NCBI RefSeq assembly: GCF_031755915.1
Contig: NC_083380.1
Location: 30,476,501-30,540,500, forward strand
DNA: 64,000 nucleotides
Reading direction: 5' to 3'
Source of the DNA: Ziziphus jujuba
Lineage: Eukaryota; Streptophyta; Magnoliopsida; Rosales; Rhamnaceae
The position numbers and the translations under genes were made by a program. Position 1 is the stretch's first letter. Each line of letters opens with the position of its first letter. Below the pieces are notes generated by a model, which was not told where the DNA came from, searched no databases, and saw only the letters and a program-made list of their open reading frames with translations. Shown here in pieces: positions 22,495 to 33,550 of the stretch.

Positions 22495-24200
22495 GATCCT
22501 TGTTGATCTATCATTGTTCATCAAAGTCTGTAAACTATAAACGTCTGTAGTAAGCAAATCTATGAATAAGAATTCCTTATTGGTAGAATTAAGCAGAATA
22601 TTTTTCTTATCTTGGATGCCTTCTAATCAGTGTTGGTATATTATGATAATTAAACATACAACATGGAATATATTATGCCTCTTGTCAATTAATAAACCTC
22701 TCTGTTTCTTGCCTTTAGTCAACAAAAAAGAAGTGTAGCTTGGCTTCCATTGCATTAACATACTTCCCTTTATTTTTGCTATTTTTGTGGGTTTTGATCA
22801 AGTCCTACGAAAATTTTCAAAATATTGAAATAATAAATTAAAGCTATGGTTATATTCTACCAGGTTTAGTCAATTCCAAGCCATTATCATTTTCACCTAG
22901 GGAAATTCATAGTTAGTACATACAATTCAAAGAAGATGAAGCATATCAAATTCCAAGCAGTAGATAACATGATATTTAAGATAGAACAAAAGAAAACAAG
23001 CATAGCAGCTCACTTATGTTTATGTACAACAGCAGAGATAGTTGAAAATAAAAAGTAGGACAACAAAAAAAAAAAAAAAACAAAAAAACAAAAAAAAAAA
23101 AAAGGTCTGGACTAAGTTTACAACAACATCATATGTACATAGGATCTTTGACCAATATACATACATATATATATATATATATACATATATATTTGTACAT
23201 AGGAGTTGAAAAAGAAAAAGAAAACCAACAACATACAATGCAGAGATAGTTCCATACCCTTGGAAGTTCTTCAATTTCTTTGATGTCTTCTTCGCCTTCT
23301 CCTTTTGCATTGCAATTTAAACAATATTCATGCCTCCTCATGATCACAATGTCATCAAGAGCTACTCCAGCAACCAGCACTCTAATGAATCCTATCAACA
23401 AATTTCCAATCTAATTTTAATAAAGACTTTGAATCATCATTTTCTGCAAAAACTGAAGGAGGCAGTGACGAGGCCTCTGTATCACCACATTTCTTAAACA
23501 ATGGATCTCCACACAATCCTGGGTTTCCCTCAAATGAACTGCTCTCAAATCAAAAATTCTACAGGTCATTGCTCATCAATGTTGGTAAACTGTAAACATA
23601 TATGTGCTATCAAACATCATAAATGAGAATTCATCATTGGCAGAATACTGTTGCTTATCATGCTTTCTAGTCAAAGTTGGTATAATATGCTAATTAACAT
23701 GGAATACATATTTCCTCTTGTCAATTAATCAACCTCTCTGTTTCTTGCCTCAACTCTGTTTTCTTTAGAGAAAGAAATTTTGCTTGGCCGCCATTGCATT
23801 AATAGATATTTTGTGGGTTCTATGCAAGTCTTATGAGAATTTTTTAAAATATTGAAATAATAGATTAAAGCTACAGTTTTATTCTACCAGGTTTAGTCAA
23901 TTGTTAGCCATTTTTATTTTCATCTCAAGAGATGCATAGTTAGTACATGAAATTACAAGAAGGTTGAAGAAACCATATTTCGAGCAGTAGATAGCATAAT
24001 GTTGTAGAAGAAAAGAAAACAAGCATAGCAGCTCACTTGTTTATGTACAACAACAGAAATGGTTGAAAATGAAAAGAAGTCGAAATAAAAAAGCTAGACA
24101 AAGTTTACAGCAACAGAATATATACATGGGAGTTGAAAAAGAAAAACAAACCTAACAACAACCAGGCCAGAGCAGAGATAGTTCCTCATCCATGTAAGCT
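22495..24200. repeat. Tandemly duplicated 3' flanks of receptor-like genes
   Basis: 22495-23300 and 23560-24230 are collinear: both contain CTCTTGTCAATTAAT.AACC, TCTGTTTCTTGCCT, TTCTACCAGGTTTAGTCAATT and AAACAAGCATAGCAGCTCACTT, and each is followed by a receptor C-terminus on the minus strand. The period is a little over 1 kb. This is the footprint of local tandem duplication in the receptor cluster. Poly(A) runs at 23065-23104 and a (TA)n at 23166-23183 occur only in the first copy. Confidence 0.78.
23270..23560 (-). pseudogene. LRR receptor-like protein pseudogene 2, C-terminal stub
   Basis: The minus strand matches the last 110 or so codons of the intact receptor: NPG-type cap, acidic linker, transmembrane segment and basic tail, now in different frames (for example VIMRRHEYCLNCNAKGEGEE). 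Everything upstream of the last cap is missing; at 23560 the match stops abruptly and the duplicated flank begins. It cannot be expressed as a receptor. Confidence 0.8.
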
Positions 24201-24202
24201 CT

Positions 24203-27055
24203 TCAGTTTCTTGAATAGCTCCTTCGCCTTCTCCTTTTGCATTGCATCTTAACCAACCATCCATGCCTCCTTATTATCACAATGTCGGCAAGAACCACTC
24301 CAACAACTAGCCCACTTATGTATCCTATTAACACAAATTTCCAATCCAATTTGAATACAGATTCTGAATCATCATTTTCTTCAAAAACTGAAGGAGGCGG
24401 TGATGAGGTCTCTAAATCACCACATTTCTTAGACAATGGATCACCACACAATCCTGGGTTTCCCTCAAACGAACTGCTGTCAAATGCACTGAATTGTTTC
24501 CCTTGAGGTATAGGCCCTGTAAGCATGTTATGCGATACATTGAAGCTTCCAAGGAATCCAAGTTGCTTGAGCTGTTGAGGAATCTCTCCGGAAAGATTGT
24601 TTTGAGAAAGGTCCAATGATTCGAGTTCCGTTAAATTCCCCAAAGAAGATGGGATGCAACCAGTGAGCATGTTGTTCGAGAGATTTAAGGAGTGAAGGGA
24701 CATTAGATTCCCAAAAAGTATAGAAATCTCTCCTTCAAATTTATTGCTTGACATATCAATAAAAGCAAAGATAGCTTGGATGGCTCCATAGTATCTATTG
24801 ACCCCTTTGGTTGTAATTCTGATTGCATAACGAGTTACAACTTCATAGCGATAAGTGTTTGAAATAGTAATATTCAACAGCACACTCAAATACATAAAAG
24901 GATCGGGATCGATGGCCTTCATGGCATTCCAACTAGAAACGTAATGAGATGGCAACTCACCTGTGAAATTATTGAAAGAGATATCAAGCACTTGCAACTT
25001 GGGGAACCCAATGTAACTTTCAGGTTTCTCAATTACACCATAGAACCCGTTGTGTTGTAGTATGAGAAGCTTCAAGAATGGAAGGGACCCTAACCAAGAT
25101 GGAAAAACATCACTCAGTTGATTGTTGGAGACAACAATACCTTGAAGCATCTTACAGTTGGACAATGATCGTGGTAGCTTCCCTTGCAACTTATTATAAC
25201 TGACATCAATAATTCTCATCGTGCTTACATTGTTGCTGCATATTTCAGGAATGAAGCCATGAAAAGAGTTGTTTCGTAAGCTCAAAATATACAAAGTACT
25301 ACTTAAGTTTCCCAAACACTCTGGAATCTTCCCCTCCAATGTGTTATCAGACAAATCAAGGCTGTAAGGAGAACTCATATTGCAGAACATATTTGAGACT
25401 TCTCCACTTAGTAGGTTATTTGACACGTTATAATACACGACAGATGGTGGAGGAACCGGTAGTGTTCCTCGCAACATGTTAAATGAAACACGAAATAAAC
25501 GTAAGTTAACCCATGGAATAACTGCAGGCAGATAGCCCTTTAGGAAGTTGTCAGCAATGTTGAAGGCGACCAAAGTGTCTATGCTTGTATTCCACATCCA
25601 TTTAGGTATTTCACAACAGATCTTGTTATCAGGAATTGATAACCACTCCAGCTCATTTTGATGCCTAATAAAATACGGGAATTCATGTAAGTTGCATGAT
25701 TTGAATCCCACATACTTGAACTTTGAACTTGTTGCATTTATGTTTCCCTTCCTAAAAAGTAGCGACAAATTATTTTCACCAAGGTTTAGGTATGAAAGAC
25801 TTTTCATACTTAAAAACATGTCGACTTCCAAAGTTCCATTTAATTTGTTAGTCTTCAGATAAAGAGTTTCAAGATCCATGAGGTTAGATAATGATTGTGG
25901 AACAAGACCATGCAACTGGTTATATGAAAATTCTAAGAACTTTAAATGAGTAAGGTTTCCTAGCCAAGATGGGATTGGACCACATATTTGGTTATCATGA
26001 AGATCTAATACTGTGAGGTGGGTAAGATTTTGAAGAGAACATGGAATTTGACCACTAAAGTTGTTAACCCCAAGATTTAGATAAGTAAGTTTGTTAAGCT
26101 TGCCTAGTGAAGAGGGAAAAGGTCCAGAAAAATCACAGGAATCAACAGCTAATATATCCAATGAATCAAGCATTTGGATTGAAGAAGGTAAGCTTCCAGA
26201 AAACCCACTTCCATCAAGTCTCAATTCTTTAAGTGGACTCCTATGGTGGAATTCAGGAAAATAACCCTTGAGATTGCCATTGGAGCTTACATCTAGAATT
26301 CTTAAATTTGGCAATTGAAAAATGGCTGCAGGGAATTCACCTTGCAGCCCACAATCATGAAGAATTATAGATGTCAAAGAAGTAAAATTAGAAAGAAAAT
26401 CGGGTACTCTGGACGATATATCTACTTCACTGAGATCAAGTACTTCTAAACTGGTTAGATTTTGAAGTAGGCTACCTAAATTAGGACTTTTAAGTTTCGA
26501 AAATATTAACTCAACATTTTCATTATAATTGAAAGACAAGTCAAGATGTGATAACTTATACAAGTATGAAACTTCTAGAGGAATTTGACCCCAAAAAAAA
26601 GAATTAGAGAGGTTGAGGTAAGTAAGGCCCAAAAGTTTGCCAACAGCAACAGGAATTTGAGAGGAATTGAAATCATTGTCAGCAAGGTTCAAGCTCTGAA
26701 GATGAACAAGGTTGAAAAGGGTGGTGTTGGAGTTGATAGAGCCGAATAAACAACTACTGCTAAGATCAAGGCCAATCACATTACCAGTCTCCTCCTCACA
26801 ATGGACACCAGCCCATGAGCAGCAATTGCTTGCATTTACTCCTTGAGATTTCCATTGTAAAACCTTGGGATCACATGGAGAAGCAGATTTGTTAATAATA
26901 ACAAAACTTTCCTTGAACTGCAACAAGGCAGACCTCTCATCATCATGGCAATTAGATGGCTGAAAATAACTAAAAGATTTAGAAACCACAAACTCCAGCA
27001 ATATAAGTTTAAAAAATAAACACGAAAACAAAACTAAACGCAATGATAACCCCAT
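24203..27055 (-). CDS. LRR receptor-like protein, Cf/EIX type, intact
   Basis: Intronless, 950 aa from the Met at 27055. An upstream in-frame ATG at 27157 would add 34 charged residues before the signal peptide, so the later start is preferred. Residues 1-25 are a hydrophobic signal peptide (LRLVLFSCLFFKLILLEF). The LRRNT_2 cap has CHDDERSALLQFKESF at about 36-51 and a CCSWAGVHC pair at 78-86. About 25-30 extracellular plant-type repeats (LxxLxxLxLSxNxLxGxIP) follow, with a non-repeat island around RYAIRITTKGVNRYYGAI, a C-terminal cap NPGLCGDPLSKKC and an acidic linker. A single transmembrane helix at about 905-928 carries GYISGLVVG (GxxxGxxxG) before a 22-aa basic tail without kinase. Known family members sense microbial or damage signals at the plasma membrane with SOBIR1 and BAK1. 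The ligand is unknown. It is the only intact member of the local cluster. Confidence 0.93.
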   Translation of the reverse strand: MGLSLRLVLFSCLFFKLILLEFVVSKSFSYFQPSNCHDDERSALLQFKESFVIINKSASPCDPKVLQWKSQGVNASNCCSWAGVHCEEETGNVIGLDLSSSCLFGSINSNTTLFNLVHLQSLNLADNDFNSSQIPVAVGKLLGLTYLNLSNSFFWGQIPLEVSYLYKLSHLDLSFNYNENVELIFSKLKSPNLGSLLQNLTSLEVLDLSEVDISSRVPDFLSNFTSLTSIILHDCGLQGEFPAAIFQLPNLRILDVSSNGNLKGYFPEFHHRSPLKELRLDGSGFSGSLPSSIQMLDSLDILAVDSCDFSGPFPSSLGKLNKLTYLNLGVNNFSGQIPCSLQNLTHLTVLDLHDNQICGPIPSWLGNLTHLKFLEFSYNQLHGLVPQSLSNLMDLETLYLKTNKLNGTLEVDMFLSMKSLSYLNLGENNLSLLFRKGNINATSSKFKYVGFKSCNLHEFPYFIRHQNELEWLSIPDNKICCEIPKWMWNTSIDTLVAFNIADNFLKGYLPAVIPWVNLRLFRVSFNMLRGTLPVPPPSVVYYNVSNNLLSGEVSNMFCNMSSPYSLDLSDNTLEGKIPECLGNLSSTLYILSLRNNSFHGFIPEICSNNVSTMRIIDVSYNKLQGKLPRSLSNCKMLQGIVVSNNQLSDVFPSWLGSLPFLKLLILQHNGFYGVIEKPESYIGFPKLQVLDISFNNFTGELPSHYVSSWNAMKAIDPDPFMYLSVLLNITISNTYRYEVVTRYAIRITTKGVNRYYGAIQAIFAFIDMSSNKFEGEISILFGNLMSLHSLNLSNNMLTGCIPSSLGNLTELESLDLSQNNLSGEIPQQLKQLGFLGSFNVSHNMLTGPIPQGKQFSAFDSSSFEGNPGLCGDPLSKKCGDLETSSPPPSVFEENDDSESVFKLDWKFVLIGYISGLVVGVVLADIVIIRRHGWLVKMQCKRRRRRSYSRN

Positions 27056-28690
27056 AATACTTTGATATCTTTCTTCTCTCTCTCTTTCTTTGAGATAAGC
27101 ATGGAGGTTCAACTCAATAAAGGACTTCTTATATAGAGCAAAACTAAACATAAACATAATGATAACCCTGTCTCTTTCTCTTAGCTAAGCATGAGTTTCG
27201 ACTGAATATATAAGGAGCTTCTTATATAGACTGACCATTTTGTTTATTTAAAATAGTTGACGTTCCGTTTTCCAATGTATACTTAGATTTTCAACTAATC
27301 AATAAAGAGCCTAGACTTTCATATTTTCTGTTTTCCAATATATACTTAACTAATAAAGAGCTTAGACTTTCAACCAATTTATAAGAGCTTGATGCTTACC
27401 AATTTAGTCATTTCTAGGAGTCTTGAAAATTACAAGGCTTTAACGAATGTATATTAGACCAAACCAAACAATAAGTAAATAGATTATTGAAGTTTGGGAT
27501 TCCGAACTACAAGGTTAATTTTATAGGGGAGCAACCTAAACCTTTTAGGTAACATCTAGAATAATCATGTCTAACCAATGTGGATATAATCACCTCTAAG
27601 GTGTGGGATTCCAAACATTCCACCCCAAAAAGGTCATTAAATCACCTTGGTTTTATCTGATGTCATTTGTTGAAGTTTAGAGTTCTATCTTAAAAAGTTA
27701 ATACTATAAAAGGAATAACCCAAACCTATTATATACCCTTAGAATACCCATATCTAGTCAATATGGAACTTAAATTCACACATATACACAGATCGATCAC
27801 TGCAAAGTCAATAATTCATTGCTACAGACTGATCACCACAAAGTCATTATTTCATCACTTATATCTAGCCATGTTCAACAACACATGATGGAGACTTTAT
27901 CTCCCATTCTAGATAGTCATTCATTTGCACCTTTCTATTTGAAAGACGTAAAAGACTTTCTTAAATTTCTTGAATTGTTTATTTGAAAAAAACAAAAAAA
28001 GACAAAGAAGTATACATCCTAACCTAAGAAAAGATACAATTGCCACAATACTACAGTCAACAACAAACAAAGCATCTTGTCATCATAAATCATTCGCATC
28101 CCTTCAGGGTTAGATTAAATACAACTTGATCTCCTAAATTTTAATATTGTCAATTTTTCTATAAGTTTCAAAAACTTATTATTTTTATTCTTTATTGTCA
28201 CATTCGCACCTTTTGAATTCATATCATTCACACCTATTTTCAGAATATTATTTGAAAATTTTCAAAGTTATAAACTAAAATTAATGCAGGATGACCCATA
28301 TAAATAACTAATGAAAGGCCAACCAGTACATATTGATCTGTCTAATTTCGAATGGTGATTGGAACTTAATATAAAATATCATTTTCGTAAAAATATCTCA
28401 AGGTGTTAAGGTACCGATATTAAGAAAGAAAATTATAAGAGAGCTATTTATTTTTCTGTCTTCTACATTGCATATTTCTTCCTTCCACTGGGTGTGGAGA
28501 AATTATTGTAGATGATAAAAATAAAATGTGTAAATTTTATAAATTCTTTTTTTGCCATATTAATGACCTAGGACTTTATTTGGCGCAAGAGTGTTTTGTG
28601 GGGGAAGAAATTAAACATTTGTAATTAGCTCATTTGTTAGCTCACTATTCTTTATCTCTGTCTTTATTAGTCTAAATATTGATCAAATAT
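27056..28690. other. Upstream region of the receptor gene and intergenic DNA
   Basis: CTTCTTATATAGA occurs twice upstream of the start (27125-27137 and 27210-27222); on the minus strand each gives TCTATATAAG, a plausible TATA box. A tandem-like phrase AATAAAGAGC.TAGACTTTCA recurs at 27300 and 27352. No other gene is recognised. Confidence 0.5.
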
Positions 28691-29400
28691 AGGATTGAGA
28701 ATTAATATTAATAGTCATTGTCATTTAAGTATTTTGGAAGGGATAAAATAAATTTTAAATTTTAAAAATAACGCCTTTTACTTTATACTTTTTGCATATA
28801 TGCCTCTGTCTTAAAGAAATTACTTTTTGATATTTTTGCAATACAGTATAAATATTCAAATTATCAAGATATCCTTATTTATTTATTTTTTTAATTTTGA
28901 AATTTCAAAACTGGCTTATATTGAATTTTAAAGTTTTTCATTTTTTATTTAAAAAAAAAAAAAAAGAATTCCAGCCTGCAAGGAGAAAATCTTACCACGT
29001 CATCTATATTTTTTAATTTAAAAATAAAACGTAATATTTGTCACTACTTACCAAGATCATCGGTGGATCATATGTTTATGTGTCAATTACTAACTAGTTT
29101 TTACTTTTTCATGTAGAAATTTAATTTTTTAAAAGTTAAAATTAATTTAAATATAACCAATTATTAATTAACATATCGGAAAGGATTCTACCAGTAATAT
29201 TCACCTGTGGTGACAAATAATAACACTATACAACTCCTTTTTTTTTTTTTCTTTTTTTTCTTTTTTCTTCTTATGACTGTGCTTCATGGCTTATCCATCT
29301 CCATTGACCAAAAGTTTGAATTTAAACAAGGTAAATAGAAACAATAAAATTTTGGTCCATAATTAATGTTGATTTCGGAGAATAGAGGAGGCTAAAGACT

Positions 29401-29523
29401 CCAAAAAATTTAGTAAACAATGACGTGACAATATATAAATAGTTAATAGATTATTTAGGGTTTATAGTTATGGGAGGAAAAACTAATAGTATAATATCAC
29501 ATCATTGTTTACTAAAAATTTGG
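29401..29523. mobile_element. MITE, about 123 bp
   Basis: Left end CCAAAAAATTTAGTAAACAA and, on the complement, right end CCAAATTTTTAGTAAACAAT are inverted repeats extending through TGA.GTGA (about 33 bases). No coding capacity; target duplicate not clear. Confidence 0.7.
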
Positions 29524-29849
29524 TAAACGTAGAATTAGCATTTGAAAAAAAAAAAAAAAAATGAGAGAGAGAAATAAAAAAGGGGTATTGTAGGAATTTA
29601 AAATCTATGGAATTACATAGAGTTTTGTTGCGGTCCAATTAGCATTTCTCAATTACTTACCACTTTTGGCCGTATATTAGGAGGAAAGCTACTTTAACTA
29701 GGGCTTAATATATTTTTTTTATGTTTTTAAAAGATAAAAATGGTTTTCAGAAAGGTAAATAAATAAATAATGGTTTTCGGGATTTCTAACTGAGCGGCCA
29801 AGCACAAAAATCTTTGATTCTCTCTAAAAGAGAAATGAGTGTTAAAGAA

Positions 29850-29924
29850 GAGGAAGAAGACGACACACAAAACAAAAAAAAAAAAAAAACAAAACAAAAA
29901 AAAAAAAAAAAGAGGAAGAAGACG
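29850..29924. mobile_element. A-rich retroposed insertion with 13-bp TSD in exon 1
   Basis: GAGGAAGAAGACG occurs at 29850-29862 and again at 29912-29924; the intact paralogue has it once (10058-10070). Between the copies lie 49 bases made only of A and C (ACACACAAAAC then A-runs). A 13-bp duplication plus a poly(A)-like body is the signature of LINE-type target-primed reverse transcription that copied little more than a tail. Confidence 0.72.
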
Positions 29925-31066
29925 CTTCAGTACTCAAACTTGGCGACGGTTTGTAAATTTGCTTTTCCTTCTTATTCTCAACTTTAGTTCTTTGTTTTTC
30001 TTTTATTAATATATGTGTAATATTTAATGTATAATTATGTGTAATTTAATATATGTGTAATATTTTAATGTATAATTCGAGGGTATGCTATTCTTTTATA
30101 TCTTGAAAAATCGCCATTAGGTCCTCTGCTTTTGATTTTAATTATTATTATTTTCTTTTGATATTTTATTAAGTAAATTAAAGTTGGATTAAAGAATTGG
30201 ATCTTGATAGTCTCTTTGTTAATTTGTAATTACTGTGAATTATAATTTTCCAAATTGGGTCTTTGTAGAATGAAAAGTGAAATTAACAAACAACTTCAAA
30301 CCATTAAACTATTCTCTGTTTTGCAATATAAAGAGTATGTAAAACGCATACATCTATGTTTATAAGATTCTATTTTTATTTTTTTTATTCAATTTTCTAA
30401 ATGATTAATATATTTTTCCCCATATAACTGACTGTAAAATTTGGCTTTTAAGGTTGTTCTTAGAACTAAACCAGTAATAAAACATTTTCTTCCAAATAAT
30501 CTTTAATATATTATAAGCTACCCTCAAAATTGGTTTCTTGGTCTCGTAAGCATCAAGGAAAAAAGGGACTAAGAGAAGGCTTTTTTTTTTTTTTTTTTTT
30601 TGTGAGTTTGCAAAAAACTATGATGAAGAAAAATATGACATAACTTAAAGGAGTCTCATTGCACCAAATGTGATGATTTATGAACATGATGGCTTAGAAT
30701 TATTGTTTATTGTTCATCGAACTTGGTGAAGTTCTTTTGAAGTTTGTATTTGGTTGGAAAGTTTTGTTATAAGTTAGAAAGAAATAATTTTTGTTGAAAC
30801 TATTTGTTTAGATTCACTTGTTTAAGAATGGTTCCTTCTTTTAGTAAAACGATAGATTTGTTCCTCTTTATCATTTAGGACATATCAGGATTTAGGAATT
30901 GTAGTTTCTGAAGTTTGACAATGATAAGAAGTTGGAAAAAATAATTATAATAATAATAATTGTATATCTTACAACTTCTTAATCTACACAACCTTACTTG
31001 ATAATCTTCTCATAAGGACCAGCATTTTTATGAAACTGGAATTTCATGTAGCCAAATGAATTGACA

Positions 31067-31245
31067 AGTGAAGTTCCACATCGGTTGGAAAGGAAAACGA
31101 AGCATGGCTTATAAGTGTGTGGATACCTTTCCTTTGTAAACGCGTTCCTACGAAAAAAAGTAAAACTATGAGGGTAGGATTGAACTTACCACCTAATTTC
31201 CAAAGCGGACAATATCTCGATTGGACTGATAGGTAGGGCTTGAAT
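31067..31245 (+). mobile_element. TRIM solo LTR, copy 3
   Basis: Contains GTTCCACATCGGTTGGAAAG, GTGTGGATACCTTTCC and CAAAGCGGACAATATCTC, the plus-strand form of the TRIM LTR. TGAATTGACA flanks both sides (31057-31066 and 31241-31250), so a 5-bp TGACA or longer duplication is present. Duplicate A shows the empty site ATGAATGGACATGTTA at about 11209. The right edge is uncertain by about five bases. Confidence 0.8.
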
Positions 31246-31279
31246 TGACATGTTATGAACATTAGTTTCTTCGTATTAA

Positions 31280-31385
31280 CCAAAAAGCATAAACCAAAAA
31301 CTATATATATTATTTACTTCTTTCTATGTTTTCCAAAAAGCATAAACCAAAAACTATATATATTATTTACTTCTTTCTATGTTTT
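31280..31385. repeat. Tandem duplication, 53-bp period
   Basis: Two near-identical units starting CCAAAAAGCATAAACC, in intron 1 of the RPB4 pseudogene. Copy A lacks it. Confidence 0.85.
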
Positions 31386-32597
31386 TTCTGTCCACTTTCT
31401 GTTTTTAGTTTTGACTGTCAATCTGGGACTCATTGATGTTCTTTTGTTAGATTTTCTAAAGGCCAAATGTCTGATGAACTATGAGATTGCCATTCTTCTT
31501 AAGCATAGATGTGATCAACTCAAGCATATGTCTGATGATTCATTGAAACATCTTCCTCAATATGATATGTTTTTTTTAACCACCAAAAAAAAAAAAAAAA
31601 AAAAAACCTTCATTGCAGGCTGCTTTATATGAATTCTTCATATTCCATTTCAATTCATATCTTGCAGATTTGATTTCCCAAGATTTCTCTTATTGTTATT
31701 AGAATCTAATTTCTTCTTCAGAGTGTTCAAGAAAGCGCTGCAATACGTTAAACGCTTCAGCCGATTCACTAATCAGGATGCTGTAAAGCAAGTTAGAGAG
31801 TGTCCTTCATTCTTTACACAATCTTCTTTTTGCACCTTCATGGTAAATTTTCTGATGAATTTGTCTTTCTACAATGCTGACATTGTTCTATGACTAGTTT
31901 AGCAGCTACCTAGTGCAGAGTTTAATCCTAGTAACTGCAGCTTCTTAGGAAACAAATGCTTTAGGATTATTCAAACTGTCATTTTATTACATAGGGTGAG
32001 TAGTAGAAAAAGTTATTCAAATAAATTCTTTTATGTGTGTTTTTATATGTGTCTTTCTTCTTTTTAATATGTGTGTTGTTTGTTACTTAAGCAACATACA
32101 GAGTCCTTAGTAGGTACCAGTTGGCTGAATATGAGGTACTTTTTTTCTCACATACTGATATATGGAATTATAAGATATGGTTTTTATATTGAAACAATAA
32201 CAATAACAGTTTAATTACTACTATACATTTATCATACGCTATAGTTGGCTGTGCTTGGTGGAAATCTTTGCCTGAAACTGTAGAGGACGCTAAGGCTGTT
32301 GTGCCTTCTCTAAAGGTAAATCAAGTTGCCTAATTATGATTATGATTCTTCTTTTGATTCCTTCTCTTCATGAACAAAACATAGGTTGAAAATCTATTCT
32401 ACCTATTCCAGACTGTTTTTTAATATATTCTAAATTCATTTTAGATTCCTTATATTTGCAGACGAAAGGACGAAGCCATGACGATGAAGCAATAGAGAAA
32501 TTGTTGAATGACGTACTGATGGTAAAGAAATTTGAGTGAGTTTCTCAGTGTTTTCTTTTTGCTTAAATATCATGAATAAAACGTACTTGGCTGTGGT

Positions 32598-32703
32598 AGA
32601 TTATATATCATTTGTCCTCAATCCTTTGCCAATAAGATGCTCATGTTGAAAGATTATATATCATTTGTCCTCAATCCTTTGCCAATAAGATGCTCATGTT
32701 GAA
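32598..32703. repeat. Tandem duplication, 53-bp period, 3' flank of RPB4 pseudogene
   Basis: AGATTATATATCATTTGTCC through GATGCTCATGTTGAA is present twice head to tail. The paralogous position in copy A (about 12768) has one unit. Confidence 0.85.
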
Positions 32704-32974
32704 CACATAGTACTTCAGCTGGTTGTTGTACCCAAATTTCAACTTTATCCTTATTTCCTTTTTATTTTTTTTAACAAGAAGTTCACATTTCCTTAGGCAA
32801 ATAACATAGCCTTCAAGAAGAAATTATGTCAAATTAACAAACTGTATAATGAATGAAAAGAAAAGGGCAATATTAGTTCACTTTTAAGAGATTAAACAGA
32901 ATCCAAATTTGACAGAAGTTGGAAATTTCAAGAGCTTGTATCAAAACGGAACTAGGAAACTTAAAGCCCACAAA

Positions 32975-33090
32975 ATATGGGCCTAGTGATAAGGGCCCAA
33001 GGCCTTTCATTTTTTCCGATCCAAACAAATACAATTACCACATTGGGCCTCATTGGGTAAGGCCTATCTATTTTAGGTCCACTCTCAAAT
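32975..33090. promoter_or_regulatory. GGGCC/TGGGCC motif cluster, copy B
   Basis: Counterpart of 13118-13235, with ATGGGCCTAG, AAGGGCCCAAGGCC, TTGGGCCTC and TAAGGCC. Retention in both duplicates is expected from shared ancestry and does not itself show function. Confidence 0.3.
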
Positions 33091-33550
33091 ATCTGGGTTC
33101 GTCGCACTTGAAGCAAGGATATAACCCAAACCCATTTGCGGTGACTCTGAAATTGAGGGGAGTGATCCATCAAAACTGGTAGGGTCTTAGCTGCCTTGAA
33201 ATTGATTGGTTTGTTTATCATGTCAGGATCTAAGTCGCTCAAAATGAATCTAAAATTGTAACAACTTGTGTGGATGTTTATTATACTTTTTATTCTTATT
33301 TAAATAGAAGGCTTTTTTTTTTTTAATTAATGAGCAGTTATGTTATTACTTTATTTATTTCCATTAGGTAGCAAACTTGTTTGTACTATTTTCCTTTTTT
33401 CCAAATAAATATTCAATTTAAATATTGCAAACTAAATTATGTATACATAGGCTTAAGTTCACTTTTGTAGCTTGCATATTTAAGTGTTTGCATGCCTAAT
33501 ATCCTCAAACATGTATAATAAATAAGTAAAGCAATTAAAAAGTAACCTAA

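Larger units (their letters stand above)
29835..32539 (+). pseudogene. RPB4 pseudogene (duplicate B)
   Basis: All six RPB4 exons are present in order: 29835-29948, 31451-about 31559, 31722-31799, 32102-32135, 32245-32315 and 32462-32539. Three independent lesions kill it. Exon 1 carries a 62-base gain that puts the ATG out of frame with the rest. The intron 2 donor has changed from CCACA|GTAAGG in copy A to CCTCAATATG, with no GT. Exon 5 has a 3-base gain and a 1-base loss (TTTGCCTGAAACTG against TTTGCCCGGAAACTG), leading directly to TAG. Exons 3, 4 and 6 remain nearly clean, so the death is recent relative to the duplication. Homopolymer length errors could affect the exon 1 count, but not the other two lesions. 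Confidence 0.9.
28690..33550 (+). repeat. Segmental duplication, copy B (RPB4 pseudogene unit)
   Basis: Collinear with 9300-13560. Insertions specific to this copy are a MITE at 29401-29523, an A-rich insertion at 29863-29911, a TRIM solo LTR at 31067-31245, and tandem duplications at 31280-31385 and 32598-32703. The duplication stops near 33550, where copy A continues into receptor pseudogene 1. Confidence 0.85.

Noticed and set aside
24203..27157. Receptor start at the upstream ATG (984 aa)
   Set aside because: The extra 34 residues are mostly charged and would bury the signal peptide; the Met at 27055 directly precedes the hydrophobic leader and is conserved in pseudogene 1.
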